A stretch of 64,000 nucleotides of DNA. Origin: Site-B1 sp963827785. GTDB taxonomy: Bacteria; Bacteroidota; Bacteroidia; Flavobacteriales; Flavobacteriaceae. Location: positions 124,001 through 188,000 of the forward strand of contig CAWHCT010000011.1 in assembly GCA_963827785.1 (NCBI GenBank). The letters run 5' to 3'. The notes beneath the pieces were generated by a model, which had not been told where the DNA came from, made no database searches, and saw only the letters and a program-made list of their open reading frames with translations. A program made the translations under genes and the position numbers. Positions 25,328 to 31,765 of the stretch are shown one piece after another; the first letter of the stretch is position 1; each line of letters begins with the position of its first letter.

Positions 25328-25361
25328 AAAAAATTCCTGCCTGAGCAGGAATTTTTTTTTA
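25328..25361 (+). terminator. Rho-independent terminator of rpsU
   Basis: AATTCCTGC-CTGA-GCAGGAATT followed by nine Ts, starting 21 bp after the rpsU stop codon. Confidence 0.92.
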
Positions 25362-25415
25362 CCTTGAATCCATATCAATTCTTAAGTTTGTAACTTAGTA
25401 TCTCATCAATATTCA

Positions 25416-26306
25416 ATGAATTTTAAATCCTTTACAAATTTTCTCTCAATAGAAAAAAATTATTCAAAGCATACAGTTAATGCGTACAATAATGATCTTG
25501 AAGGGTTTTTAAAATTTATTCATGGAGAATTCGGAAGCAGTTCCATTGAAGATGTAAATTATTCTCAAATCAGGAGCTGGATAATCGATTTAGTTGAATC
25601 CGGAATATCTAACAGGACTATTAATCGTAAAATATCTTCTTTAAACTCCTATTACAAATTCCTCTTAAAGATTGAAAGCATCCAGATTAACCCTTTGGCA
25701 AAGCACAGAGCATTAAAAACAGCTAAAAAGATCCAGATACCATTTTCAGAATCCGAAATGAATTCCGTATTGGAGGACTTGAATCACGATTCATCTTTTG
25801 AAGGTATTAGAAATAAATTGATCATTGAGCTATTTTATTCAACAGGAATTAGAAGAATTGAGCTGGTCGAAATAAAAGTAAAAGATATAGATGTTGAAAA
25901 TAAAACATTAAAAGTATTGGGTAAAAGAAATAAGGAACGGATAATTCCGTTAATAAATCCGGTATTGCAGACAATAAATAATTATATTCAGAGTAGAAAC
26001 AAGTTAAAAGTGATTAAAAACGATGAATATTTCTTTTTATCTAAAAAAGGAGTTAAAATATATGAAACTCTTGTTTACAGAATTATTAATGATTATTTTA
26101 GTGTAGCATCCAATAAGGTAAAAAAGAGTCCGCACATTTTAAGGCACACATTTGCAACTCATTTACTTAATCAGGGAGCAGATCTAAATGCTGTAAAGGA
26201 ATTGCTTGGTCATTCAAGCTTAGCTGCAACCCAAGTTTACACTCATAACAGCATTGAAGAATTGAAAAAAGTGTACACAAATGCACATCCCAGAAATAAA
26301 AAGTAA
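25416..26306 (+). CDS. xerC: Tyrosine recombinase XerC
   Basis: 296 residues. An N-terminal SAM-like core-binding domain (1-85) precedes the catalytic domain. Catalytic residues are visible: Arg in STGIRRIELVEI (about 148), Lys in VLGKRNKERIIPL (about 170), His-x-x-Arg in HILRHTFATHLL (about 244-247), His in LGHSSLAATQVYTH (about 267), and the nucleophilic Tyr in the same segment (about 276). Length and genomic setting (rpsU-xerC-hpf upstream of the tRNA-tuf cluster) match the housekeeping XerC that resolves chromosome dimers with XerD at dif. Although tRNA genes lie nearby, nothing suggests that it is a mobile-element integrase. Confidence 0.9.
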   Translation: MNFKSFTNFLSIEKNYSKHTVNAYNNDLEGFLKFIHGEFGSSSIEDVNYSQIRSWIIDLVESGISNRTINRKISSLNSYYKFLLKIESIQINPLAKHRALKTAKKIQIPFSESEMNSVLEDLNHDSSFEGIRNKLIIELFYSTGIRRIELVEIKVKDIDVENKTLKVLGKRNKERIIPLINPVLQTINNYIQSRNKLKVIKNDEYFFLSKKGVKIYETLVYRIINDYFSVASNKVKKSPHILRHTFATHLLNQGADLNAVKELLGHSSLAATQVYTHNSIEELKKVYTNAHPRNKK

Positions 26307-26349
26307 TTTTTATTTCTAATAGATTGTCTAATTAATTAAAACTACGCGT

Positions 26350-26652
26350 ATGAAAGTCAACACACAATCAGTCAATTTTAATGCAGATCAAAAATTAATT
26401 AATTTTATTCAACTTAAATTAAACAAACTGGACAAATATTATGATAAAGTTATAGGTGCCGACGTATATTTAAAGCTTGATAATACTAGTGAAAAGGTCA
26501 ACAAAATTTTTGAAGTTAGATTAAACGTTCCAGGTGATAGTTTTGTAGTAAAAAAACAAAGTAGAACATTTGAAGAAGGTACAGATTTGGCAATAGATAC
26601 ATTAGAAAGACAACTTAAAAAAAGGAAAGAAAAAATAAGAAATTATTTATGA
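26350..26652 (+). CDS. hpf: Short ribosome hibernation promoting factor (HPF/RaiA family)
   Basis: 100 residues, the length of short HPF/YfiA (no C-terminal dimerisation domain). The beta-alpha-beta-beta-beta-alpha pattern is clear: MKVNTQSVNFNADQKLINFI, KLNKLDKYYDKVIGADVYLK, FEVRLNVPGDSFVVKKQ, and FEEGTDLAIDTLERQLKKRK near the end. It binds the 30S decoding centre during stationary phase and inactivates ribosomes. It lies 43 bp after xerC, probably cotranscribed with it. Confidence 0.92.
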   Translation: MKVNTQSVNFNADQKLINFIQLKLNKLDKYYDKVIGADVYLKLDNTSEKVNKIFEVRLNVPGDSFVVKKQSRTFEEGTDLAIDTLERQLKKRKEKIRNYL

Positions 26653-26674
26653 CCAAAATTTATCGAAAAATGTT

Positions 26675-26703
26675 TTGATTAAAAAAATAAATATTTACAT
26701 TTG
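26675..26703 (+). promoter_or_regulatory. Promoter of the tRNA-tuf operon (TTG-N18-TACATTTG)
   Basis: TTG at 26675-26677 and TACATTTG at 26696-26703 with an 18-bp spacer match the flavobacterial primary sigma consensus very well. It is placed to transcribe tRNA-Thr, tRNA-Tyr, tRNA-Gly, tRNA-Thr and tuf. Confidence 0.85.
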
Positions 26704-26704
26704 C

Positions 26705-26732
26705 AGTCCGTTAGAAATAGCGGGCTTTTTTT
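26705..26732 (+). terminator. Leader hairpin with U-run directly after the tRNA-tuf promoter (attenuator candidate)
   Basis: AGTCCG / CGGGCT with a 10-nt loop and a run of seven Ts begins at or next to the expected transcription start. It has the form of an intrinsic terminator that would release a transcript of about 25-30 nt. Its effect on the operon is unknown; a stem this close to +1 may fold poorly. Confidence 0.55.
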
Positions 26733-26754
26733 ATGAGCAAATAAGTTAATAAAA

Positions 26755-26828
26755 GCCGATGTAGCTCAGCTGGCTAGAGCAGCTGATTTGTAATCAGCAG
26801 GTCGTGGGTTCGAGTCCCTCTATCGGCT
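26755..26828 (+). tRNA. tRNA-Thr (anticodon TGT)
   Basis: A 74-nt cloverleaf: acceptor GCCGATG / TATCGGC, D-arm GCTCAGCTGGCTAGAGC, and anticodon stem GCTGA / TCAGC with loop TTTGTAA. The T-loop is TTCGAGT. CCA is not encoded. Confidence 0.95.
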
Positions 26829-26887
26829 CTTGAAATTATGAAGATGCTTAGGTAGGTAGTTAATTTTAAGAACATTGAATTAATTAC

Positions 26888-26943
26888 TTGAGGGACAAAA
26901 AGTTTATCCTGAGCGAAGTCGAATGGAGTCCCTCTTTCGGCCC
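26888..26943. repeat. Hairpin element with a copy of the tRNA-Thr 3' end
   Basis: GAGGGAC and GTCCCTC form an inverted repeat around a CCTGAGCGAAGTCGAATGG sequence, a known kind of flavobacterial intergenic repeat. The right end (26926-26943) repeats the last 18 nt of the preceding tRNA-Thr region (26812-26829) with two mismatches. Confidence 0.55.
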
Positions 26944-26975
26944 AAGTTCTTTAAAAGACTGAAAAATTTTATTTG

Positions 26976-27057
26976 GGGGAGATACTCAAGCGGCCAACGA
27001 GGGCAGACTGTAAATCTGTTGACTACGTCTTCGCAGGTTCGAATCCTGCTCTCCCCA
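26976..27057 (+). tRNA. tRNA-Tyr (anticodon GTA)
   Basis: 82 nt with a long variable arm, as expected for tRNA-Tyr. Acceptor GGGGAGA / TCTCCCC, anticodon stem CAGA / TCTG with loop containing GTA, T-loop TTCGAAT, discriminator A. CCA is not encoded. Confidence 0.95.
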
Positions 27058-27084
27058 CATTAAAATTATGGATGTTAAAAAATT

Positions 27085-27157
27085 GCGGGAGTAGCTCAGT
27101 TGGTAGAGCGTCAGCCTTCCAAGCTGAATGTCGCCGGTTCGAACCCGGTCTCCCGCT
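27085..27157 (+). tRNA. tRNA-Gly (anticodon TCC)
   Basis: 73 nt. Acceptor GCGGGAG / CTCCCGC, D-arm GCTCAGTTGGTAGAGC, anticodon stem CAGC / GCTG with loop CTTCCAA, T-loop TTCGAAC, discriminator T. Confidence 0.95.
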
Positions 27158-27160
27158 CTT

Positions 27161-27199
27161 AATTCCTGCGAAGGCAGGAATCTCTTTAAAGGAGATTCG
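27161..27199. repeat. Short double-hairpin repeat between tRNA genes
   Basis: ATTCCTGC-GAAG-GCAGGAAT is followed by ATCTCTTTAAAGGAGAT, two adjacent small inverted repeats. This pairing recurs between genes in many flavobacteria. Within a tRNA transcript it could aid processing. The first stem resembles the rpsU terminator stem. Confidence 0.6.
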
Positions 27200-27208
27200 A
27201 CACTTTAC

Positions 27209-27280
27209 GCCGATGTAGCTCAGGGGTAGAGCGTTTCCTTGGTAAGGAAGAGGTCACGGGTTCAAATCCCGTCATTGGCT
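27209..27280 (+). tRNA. tRNA-Thr (anticodon GGT)
   Basis: 72 nt. Acceptor GCCGATG / CATTGGC, D-arm GCTCAGGGGTAGAGC, anticodon stem TTTCC / GGAAG with loop TTGGTAA, T-loop TTCAAAT. It lies 57 bp upstream of tuf, a conserved arrangement in bacteria. Confidence 0.95.
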
Positions 27281-27337
27281 CTTTTAAAACATAAAATTGA
27301 ACACTAATATTATATAACTAAGAATAAATTTTAAATC

Positions 27338-28525
27338 ATGGCAAAAGAACATTTTGATCGCTCCAAACCACACTTAAATATAGGTACTATTGGACACGTT
27401 GATCACGGTAAAACTACTTTGACAGCTGCTATTACTGTTGTATTACACGAAAAGGGACTATCTGAAATTAAAAATTTCGATCAAATCGATAACGCTCCTG
27501 AAGAAAAGGAAAGAGGTATTACAATTAATACTGCACACGTTGAATATCAAACTGCTAATCGTCACTATGCACATGTTGATTGTCCTGGTCACGCGGATTA
27601 TGTAAAGAATATGGTTACTGGTGCTGCTCAGATGGATGGTGCAATTATTGTTGTTGCTGCCACAGACGGACCAATGCCACAAACTCGTGAGCACATCTTA
27701 TTAGGTCGCCAGGTTGGTATTCCAAGATTGGTTGTTTTCATGAACAAAGTTGATATGGTTGATGACGATGAGTTATTAGAGCTTGTTGAAATGGAAATCA
27801 GAGATCTGCTTTCTTTCTATGATTACGATGGAGATAATACTCCTGTTATAGCTGGTTCTGCTTTAGGCGCTTTAAACAAAGAGCCTAAATGGATGGACAA
27901 AGTTATGGAACTTATGGATGCAGTGGATACTTGGATCGAATTACCAACTCGTGATGTTGATAAGCCTTTCTTAATGCCGGTTGAAGATGTATTCTCAATT
28001 ACTGGTCGTGGTACTGTTGCAACTGGTCGTATTGAGACTGGTGTTGCAAATACTGGAGACAGTGTAGATATCATTGGTATGGGAGCTGAAAAATTAACTT
28101 CTGTTATTACAGGAGTTGAGATGTTCCGTAAAATATTGGATAGAGGTGAAGCTGGAGATAACGTTGGTATCTTATTAAGAGGTATAGAAAAAACAGATAT
28201 TAGCAGAGGAATGGTAATTTGTAAGACAGGTTCTGTAACTCCTCATGCTAAATTTAAAGCAGAGGTTTATATCCTTAAGAAAGAAGAAGGTGGTCGTCAC
28301 ACTCCTTTCCATAACAACTATCGTCCACAATTTTATGTTCGTACAACTGACGTAACTGGAAACATTTCTTTACCATCAGGTGTGGAAATGGTTATGCCTG
28401 GAGATAACTTAACAATTAATGTTGAGTTAATTCAACCAATAGCAATGAATGTTGGTCTTCGTTTCGCAATTCGTGAAGGAGGAAGAACAGTTGGAGCTGG
28501 TCAGGTAACTGAGATTTTAGACTAA
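27338..28525 (+). CDS. tuf: Translation elongation factor Tu
   Basis: 395 residues, full length. The G motifs are intact: GHVDHGKTT (residues 19-27), RGITI, DCPGHADY, NKVD (136-139) and GSAL. Domain 2 (GRGTVATGRIETG) and domain 3 (GGRHTPFHNNYRPQFYVRTT) follow. EF-Tu-GTP delivers aminoacyl-tRNA to the ribosomal A site. It is the first protein gene of the tRNA-tuf-tRNA-Trp-secE-nusG-rpl-rpo cluster. No Shine-Dalgarno is seen before the ATG. Confidence 0.98.
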   Translation: MAKEHFDRSKPHLNIGTIGHVDHGKTTLTAAITVVLHEKGLSEIKNFDQIDNAPEEKERGITINTAHVEYQTANRHYAHVDCPGHADYVKNMVTGAAQMDGAIIVVAATDGPMPQTREHILLGRQVGIPRLVVFMNKVDMVDDDELLELVEMEIRDLLSFYDYDGDNTPVIAGSALGALNKEPKWMDKVMELMDAVDTWIELPTRDVDKPFLMPVEDVFSITGRGTVATGRIETGVANTGDSVDIIGMGAEKLTSVITGVEMFRKILDRGEAGDNVGILLRGIEKTDISRGMVICKTGSVTPHAKFKAEVYILKKEEGGRHTPFHNNYRPQFYVRTTDVTGNISLPSGVEMVMPGDNLTINVELIQPIAMNVGLRFAIREGGRTVGAGQVTEILD

Positions 28526-28542
28526 ATTAGTGTATAAATATG

Positions 28543-28582
28543 AAGTCAAAAAGGTGTTCCGAAATTCGGAATGCCTTGACTT
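28543..28582 (+). terminator. Long hairpin between tuf and tRNA-Trp
   Basis: AAGTCAA...GG-GTTCCGAA / TTCGGAA-CC-TTGACTT forms a long stem ending 6 bp before tRNA-Trp, with no T-run. More likely an RNA processing or partial termination site separating tuf mRNA from tRNA-Trp than a full terminator. Confidence 0.55.
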
Positions 28583-28588
28583 ATATTT

Positions 28589-28661
28589 ACGGGTTTAGCT
28601 CAGTTGGTAGAGCACTGGTCTCCAAAACCAGGTGTCGGGAGTTCGAGTCTCTCAACCCGTG
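28589..28661 (+). tRNA. tRNA-Trp (anticodon CCA)
   Basis: 73 nt. Acceptor ACGGGTT / AACCCGT, D-arm GCTCAGTTGGTAGAGC, anticodon stem CTGGT / ACCAG with loop CTCCAAA, T-loop TTCGAGT, discriminator G. It lies between tuf and secE, the standard place in many bacteria. Confidence 0.96.
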
Positions 28662-28676
28662 CAAATTAAAGATGTA

Positions 28677-28871
28677 ATGACAGGAATTATAAATTATATA
28701 AAAGAATCCTTCGAAGAATTAAAAAACCATGTGACCTGGCCATCTTGGACAGAGGCACAAAGTTTAACTATTCTTGTAGCTGTGTTCTCTATCATTTTTT
28801 CTCTTGCAATTTGGGGAGTAGATACTGTATTTAGTGGAGTGATAAAAGCATATTTTAAGTGGATTAGTTAA
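28677..28871 (+). CDS. secE: Preprotein translocase subunit SecE
   Basis: 64 residues, starting at 28677 (MTGIINYIKESFEELKNHVT). A longer in-frame start at 28632 is rejected because it would lie inside tRNA-Trp. SecE hallmarks are the amphipathic helix with VTWPSW (about 19-24) and one membrane helix (about 33-55, ILVAVFSIIFSLAIWGVDTV). It clamps SecY in the SecYEG channel. The gene is 5 bp before nusG and cotranscribed with it. Confidence 0.95.
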   Translation: MTGIINYIKESFEELKNHVTWPSWTEAQSLTILVAVFSIIFSLAIWGVDTVFSGVIKAYFKWIS

Positions 28872-28876
28872 TAAAG

Positions 28877-29434
28877 ATGACAGAGGTAAGTAGCGATAAA
28901 AAATGGTATGTAGTTAGGGCTGTAAGTGGTCAGGAAAATAAGATCAAGACTTATATTGAGAATGAAATTGCTCGGTTAGGACTTGAGGATTATGTTGATC
29001 AGGTATTGGTTCCTACTGAAAAAGTAGTTCAGATCCGAAACGGAAAAAAAATTAACAAAGAAAAAGTTTATTTTCCGGGTTACATCATGATTCAAGCTAA
29101 TTTAAGCGGTGAGATCCCACATATTATTAAATCGATCACAAATGTTATTGGATTTCTTGGTGAGACTAAAGGAGGAGATCCTGTGCCATTAAGACAGTCA
29201 GAAGTTAATAGAATGTTTGGTAAGGTTGATGAGCTTAATGTTGATTCAGATGCTAATGTCGCTATTCCATTTACTATTGGAGAAACTGTAAAAGTTATAG
29301 ATGGTCCATTCAATGGATTTGATGGAACTATTGAAAAAATTAATGAAGAAAAGCGTAAACTTGAGGTTATGGTTAAGATTTTTGGAAGAAAAACACCATT
29401 AGAATTAAGTTATATGCAGGTTGAAAAAATATAA
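28877..29434 (+). CDS. nusG: Transcription termination/antitermination protein NusG
   Basis: 185 residues. The NGN domain (about 8-115) includes KWYVVRAVSGQENKIKTYIE and VYFPGYIMIQA. The KOW domain (about 132-185) includes GETVKVIDGPFNGFDGTIEK and MVKIFGRKTPLELSY. It couples RNA polymerase with Rho or the ribosome. Position secE-nusG-rplK is canonical. Confidence 0.97.
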   Translation: MTEVSSDKKWYVVRAVSGQENKIKTYIENEIARLGLEDYVDQVLVPTEKVVQIRNGKKINKEKVYFPGYIMIQANLSGEIPHIIKSITNVIGFLGETKGGDPVPLRQSEVNRMFGKVDELNVDSDANVAIPFTIGETVKVIDGPFNGFDGTIEKINEEKRKLEVMVKIFGRKTPLELSYMQVEKI

Positions 29435-29506
29435 TAATTGTTACATTGAAATAGATGAGATCTTTTGCTTCCAATTTGAAGATCACATTAAACTAAATTA
29501 TTAAAA

Positions 29507-29944
29507 ATGGCAAAAGAAATAGGTAAAGTAGTTAAGTTACAAGTTCGGGGAGGTGCTGCGAATCCATCGCCACCGGTTGGACCCGCTTTAGGTGCTGCTG
29601 GAGTTAATATAATGGAGTTCTGTAAGCAGTTCAATGCTAGGACTCAGGATAAGCCAGGTAAAGTTTTACCAGTGGTTATATCTGTTTACAAAGACAAATC
29701 ATTTGACTTTGTAATTAAAACTCCACCAGCTGCTGTACAATTATTGGAAGCGGCCAAAGTTAAAAAAGGTTCAGGTGAACCAAACCGAAAAAAAGTAGCT
29801 AAAGTTTCTTGGGATCAGGTCAAAACAATCGCTGAAGATAAAATGGTAGATTTAAATGCATTTACAATTGAATCTGCAATGAAGATGGTTGCTGGTACCG
29901 CAAGGTCTATGGGAATTACCGTAACCGGAAACGCGCCAAAATAA
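29507..29944 (+). CDS. rplK: 50S ribosomal protein uL11
   Basis: 145 residues. The N-terminal loop NPSPPVGPALGAAGVNIMEF and the C-terminal rRNA-binding domain (KKGSGEPNRKKVAKVSWDQV, AMKMVAGTARSMGITV) are typical. It forms the GTPase-associated centre with 23S rRNA. A 72-bp gap after nusG may hold a leader structure; I see only a weak GATCTT / GAAGATC pairing there. Confidence 0.97.
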   Translation: MAKEIGKVVKLQVRGGAANPSPPVGPALGAAGVNIMEFCKQFNARTQDKPGKVLPVVISVYKDKSFDFVIKTPPAAVQLLEAAKVKKGSGEPNRKKVAKVSWDQVKTIAEDKMVDLNAFTIESAMKMVAGTARSMGITVTGNAPK

Positions 29945-29964
29945 TCTTTATAAAGAAATTAAAA

Positions 29965-30658
29965 ATGGCAAGATTAACAAAAAAGCAAAAAGAAGCTGTA
30001 GCTAAAATAGAAAAGGATAAATTTTATTCAGTTCAGGAAGCTTCAGCTCTTATTAAAGGAAATTACCAATACAAAATTTGATGCTTCAGTTGATATAGCA
30101 GTACGTTTAGGTGTAGATCCTAGAAAAGCAAATCAAATGGTTAGAGGTGTTGTATCTCTTCCACATGGTACTGGTAAAGACATGAAGGTATTAGCATTAG
30201 TTACTCCAGATAAAGAAGCAGAAGCAAAAGAAGCTGGTGCTGATTATGTTGGTTTAGATGAATACCTGGAAAAAATAAAAGGAGGTTGGACAGACGTTGA
30301 TGTTATCGTTACTATGCCTAGCGTTATGGGTAAATTAGGTCCTTTAGGTCGTGTATTAGGTCCACGTGGCTTAATGCCAAATCCTAAAACAGGTACAGTG
30401 ACTATGGATGTTGCAAAGGCAGTTAGTGAAGTAAAAGCTGGTAAAATTGACTTTAGAGTTGATAAAACCGGTATTGTTCATGCACCAATTGGAAAAGCAT
30501 CTTTTAGTGCCGACAAAATTGCTGGAAATGCAAATGAACTATTACATACATTAATTAAATTAAAACCTACCACTGCAAAAGGAACTTATGTGAAAAGCAT
30601 ATATATGTCAAGTACCATGAGTCCTAGTATAGCAATTGACCCAAAAGCAGCTGTATAG
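29965..30658 (+). CDS. rplA: 50S ribosomal protein uL1 (apparent +1 frameshift)
   Basis: The ATG at 29965 opens MARLTKKQKEAVAKIEKDKF, but the frame ends in a stop at about 30079. The rest, from FDASVDIAVRLGVDPRKANQ through GPRGLMPNPKTGTVT to the stop, continues in the next frame. Deleting one G at 30058/30059 (AAAGGAAATT to AAAGAAATT) gives ALIKEITNTKFDAS and a 230-residue protein, the normal uL1 length. uL1 forms the L1 stalk at the E site and in many bacteria represses its own rplKA mRNA. The gene is essential or nearly so and everything else is conserved, so an assembly artefact is far more likely than a real mutation. Confidence 0.92.
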
Positions 30659-30676
30659 TAGTTAAAGACTTTTATT

Positions 30677-31198
30677 ATGACAAGAGAAGAAAAATCACAA
30701 GTAATTGAAGAGTTAACGGTACAACTAGCAGATAATACAAATATCTATTTAACAGATATTTCTGGGTTAAATGCCGGTACTACTTCAGATTTACGTCGTG
30801 CTTGTTTTAAAGCAAACATAAAATTAGCAGTCGTAAAGAACACTTTGCTTGCAAAAGCAATGGAAGCTTCAGATAGAAATTTCGGAGATTTACCTTCAAC
30901 ATTAAAAGGTAATACTTCAGTAATGTATTCTGAAACTGGAAATGCTCCAGCCAAAGTAATTAAAGCATTCCGTAAAAAATCAGAGAAGCCTTTATTGAAA
31001 GGAGCTTTTATTGAGGAATCAATTTACATTGGCGACGAGCAATTAGACATGTTAGTTGACATCAAATCTAAAGAAGAGTTAATTGGAGAAATTATTGGAT
31101 TATTACAATCTCCGGCTAAAAACGTTATTTCGGCTCTTCAGTCAGGTGGTGGAAAATTATCAGGTATTTTAAAAACATTATCTCAAAGAGAGGGATAA
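30677..31198 (+). CDS. rplJ: 50S ribosomal protein uL10
   Basis: 173 residues. N-terminal rRNA-binding domain with TREEKSQVIEELTVQLADNT, YLTDISGLNAGTTSDLRRAC and KLAVVKNTLLAKAM, then a C-terminal helix (about 140-173) that holds bL12 dimers. It begins 18 bp after rplA, and rplL follows after 62 bp. Confidence 0.96.
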   Translation: MTREEKSQVIEELTVQLADNTNIYLTDISGLNAGTTSDLRRACFKANIKLAVVKNTLLAKAMEASDRNFGDLPSTLKGNTSVMYSETGNAPAKVIKAFRKKSEKPLLKGAFIEESIYIGDEQLDMLVDIKSKEELIGEIIGLLQSPAKNVISALQSGGGKLSGILKTLSQREG

Positions 31199-31260
31199 AT
31201 TAAACAGTACGCACTTTTTACAATTATATTAAATTAAAAAATTATTAAAACGATAGAAAA

Positions 31261-31638
31261 ATGGCAGATTTAAAAGATTTCGCAGAACAATTAGTTAACC
31301 TTACAGTTAAAGAAGTAAATGAGTTAGCTAATATATTAAAAGATGAATATGGTATTGAGCCTGCTGCAGCTGCAGTAGCCGTAGCCGCTGGCCCTGCTGC
31401 TGGTGGTGGAGAAGCTGCTGAAGAGCAAACAGAATTTGACGTAATTCTTAAAGCAGCTGGTGGTTCAAAATTAGCAGTAGTAAAATTAGTTAAAGAATTA
31501 ACTGGTTTAGGGCTAAAAGAAGCTAAAGAATTAGTAGATAATGCACCAAGTCCAATTAAAGAAGGAGTTTCTAAAGATGAAGCTGAAGGTTTAAAATCTT
31601 CGTTAGAAGAAGCAGGAGCTGAGGTTGAGCTTAAGTAA
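31261..31638 (+). CDS. rplL: 50S ribosomal protein bL12
   Basis: 125 residues. N-terminal dimerisation helices (LKDFAEQLVNLTVKEVNELA), an Ala/Gly-rich hinge (AAAAVAVAAGPAAGGGEAAE) and the C-terminal factor-binding domain (KLAVVKLVKELTGLGLKEAK, ELVDNAPSPIKEGVS). It recruits translational GTPases. Confidence 0.97.
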   Translation: MADLKDFAEQLVNLTVKEVNELANILKDEYGIEPAAAAVAVAAGPAAGGGEAAEEQTEFDVILKAAGGSKLAVVKLVKELTGLGLKEAKELVDNAPSPIKEGVSKDEAEGLKSSLEEAGAEVELK

Positions 31639-31660
31639 GCTTAGCTAACCAACAATTTAT

Positions 31661-31704
31661 GGTTTAGGTCCGGAGACATATCCTCTGTGACCTAAACCCT
31701 TTTG
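31661..31704 (+). terminator. rplL-rpoB intergenic hairpin (attenuator / processing site)
   Basis: GGTTTAGGTC / GACCTAAACC encloses a smaller CGGAG / CTCTG stem and is followed by CCCTTTTGC, a weak T-run. In many bacteria this spacer carries an attenuator or RNase III site that lowers rpoBC expression relative to the ribosomal proteins; the structure here fits that role. Confidence 0.7.
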
Positions 31705-31765
31705 CGTATACAATCATAACATACGCACCAATTTTTTTATTTTAACAATAATTCGTTCATTGATG

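Noticed and set aside
25416..26306. Integrase of a mobile element near the tRNA cluster
   Set aside because: Length, motifs and the conserved rpsU-xerC-hpf setting fit chromosomal XerC, and no cargo genes or clear att sites enclose it.
26973..27218. 81-codon + strand ORF across tRNA-Tyr and tRNA-Gly
   Set aside because: It consists of tRNA sequence read as protein.
28632..28676. Longer N-terminus for SecE
   Set aside because: It overlaps tRNA-Trp; the ATG at 28677 gives the normal 64-residue protein.
30055..30065. Programmed ribosomal frameshifting in rplA or rpoC
   Set aside because: No slippery heptamer plus downstream pseudoknot is evident, uL1 and beta' are not known to use frameshifting, and five unrelated sites share the same merge-type pattern.
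31760..31765. TTG at 31760 as the rpoB start
   Set aside because: Two ATG codons follow directly, and MATQAERLNF fits the usual flavobacterial beginning.
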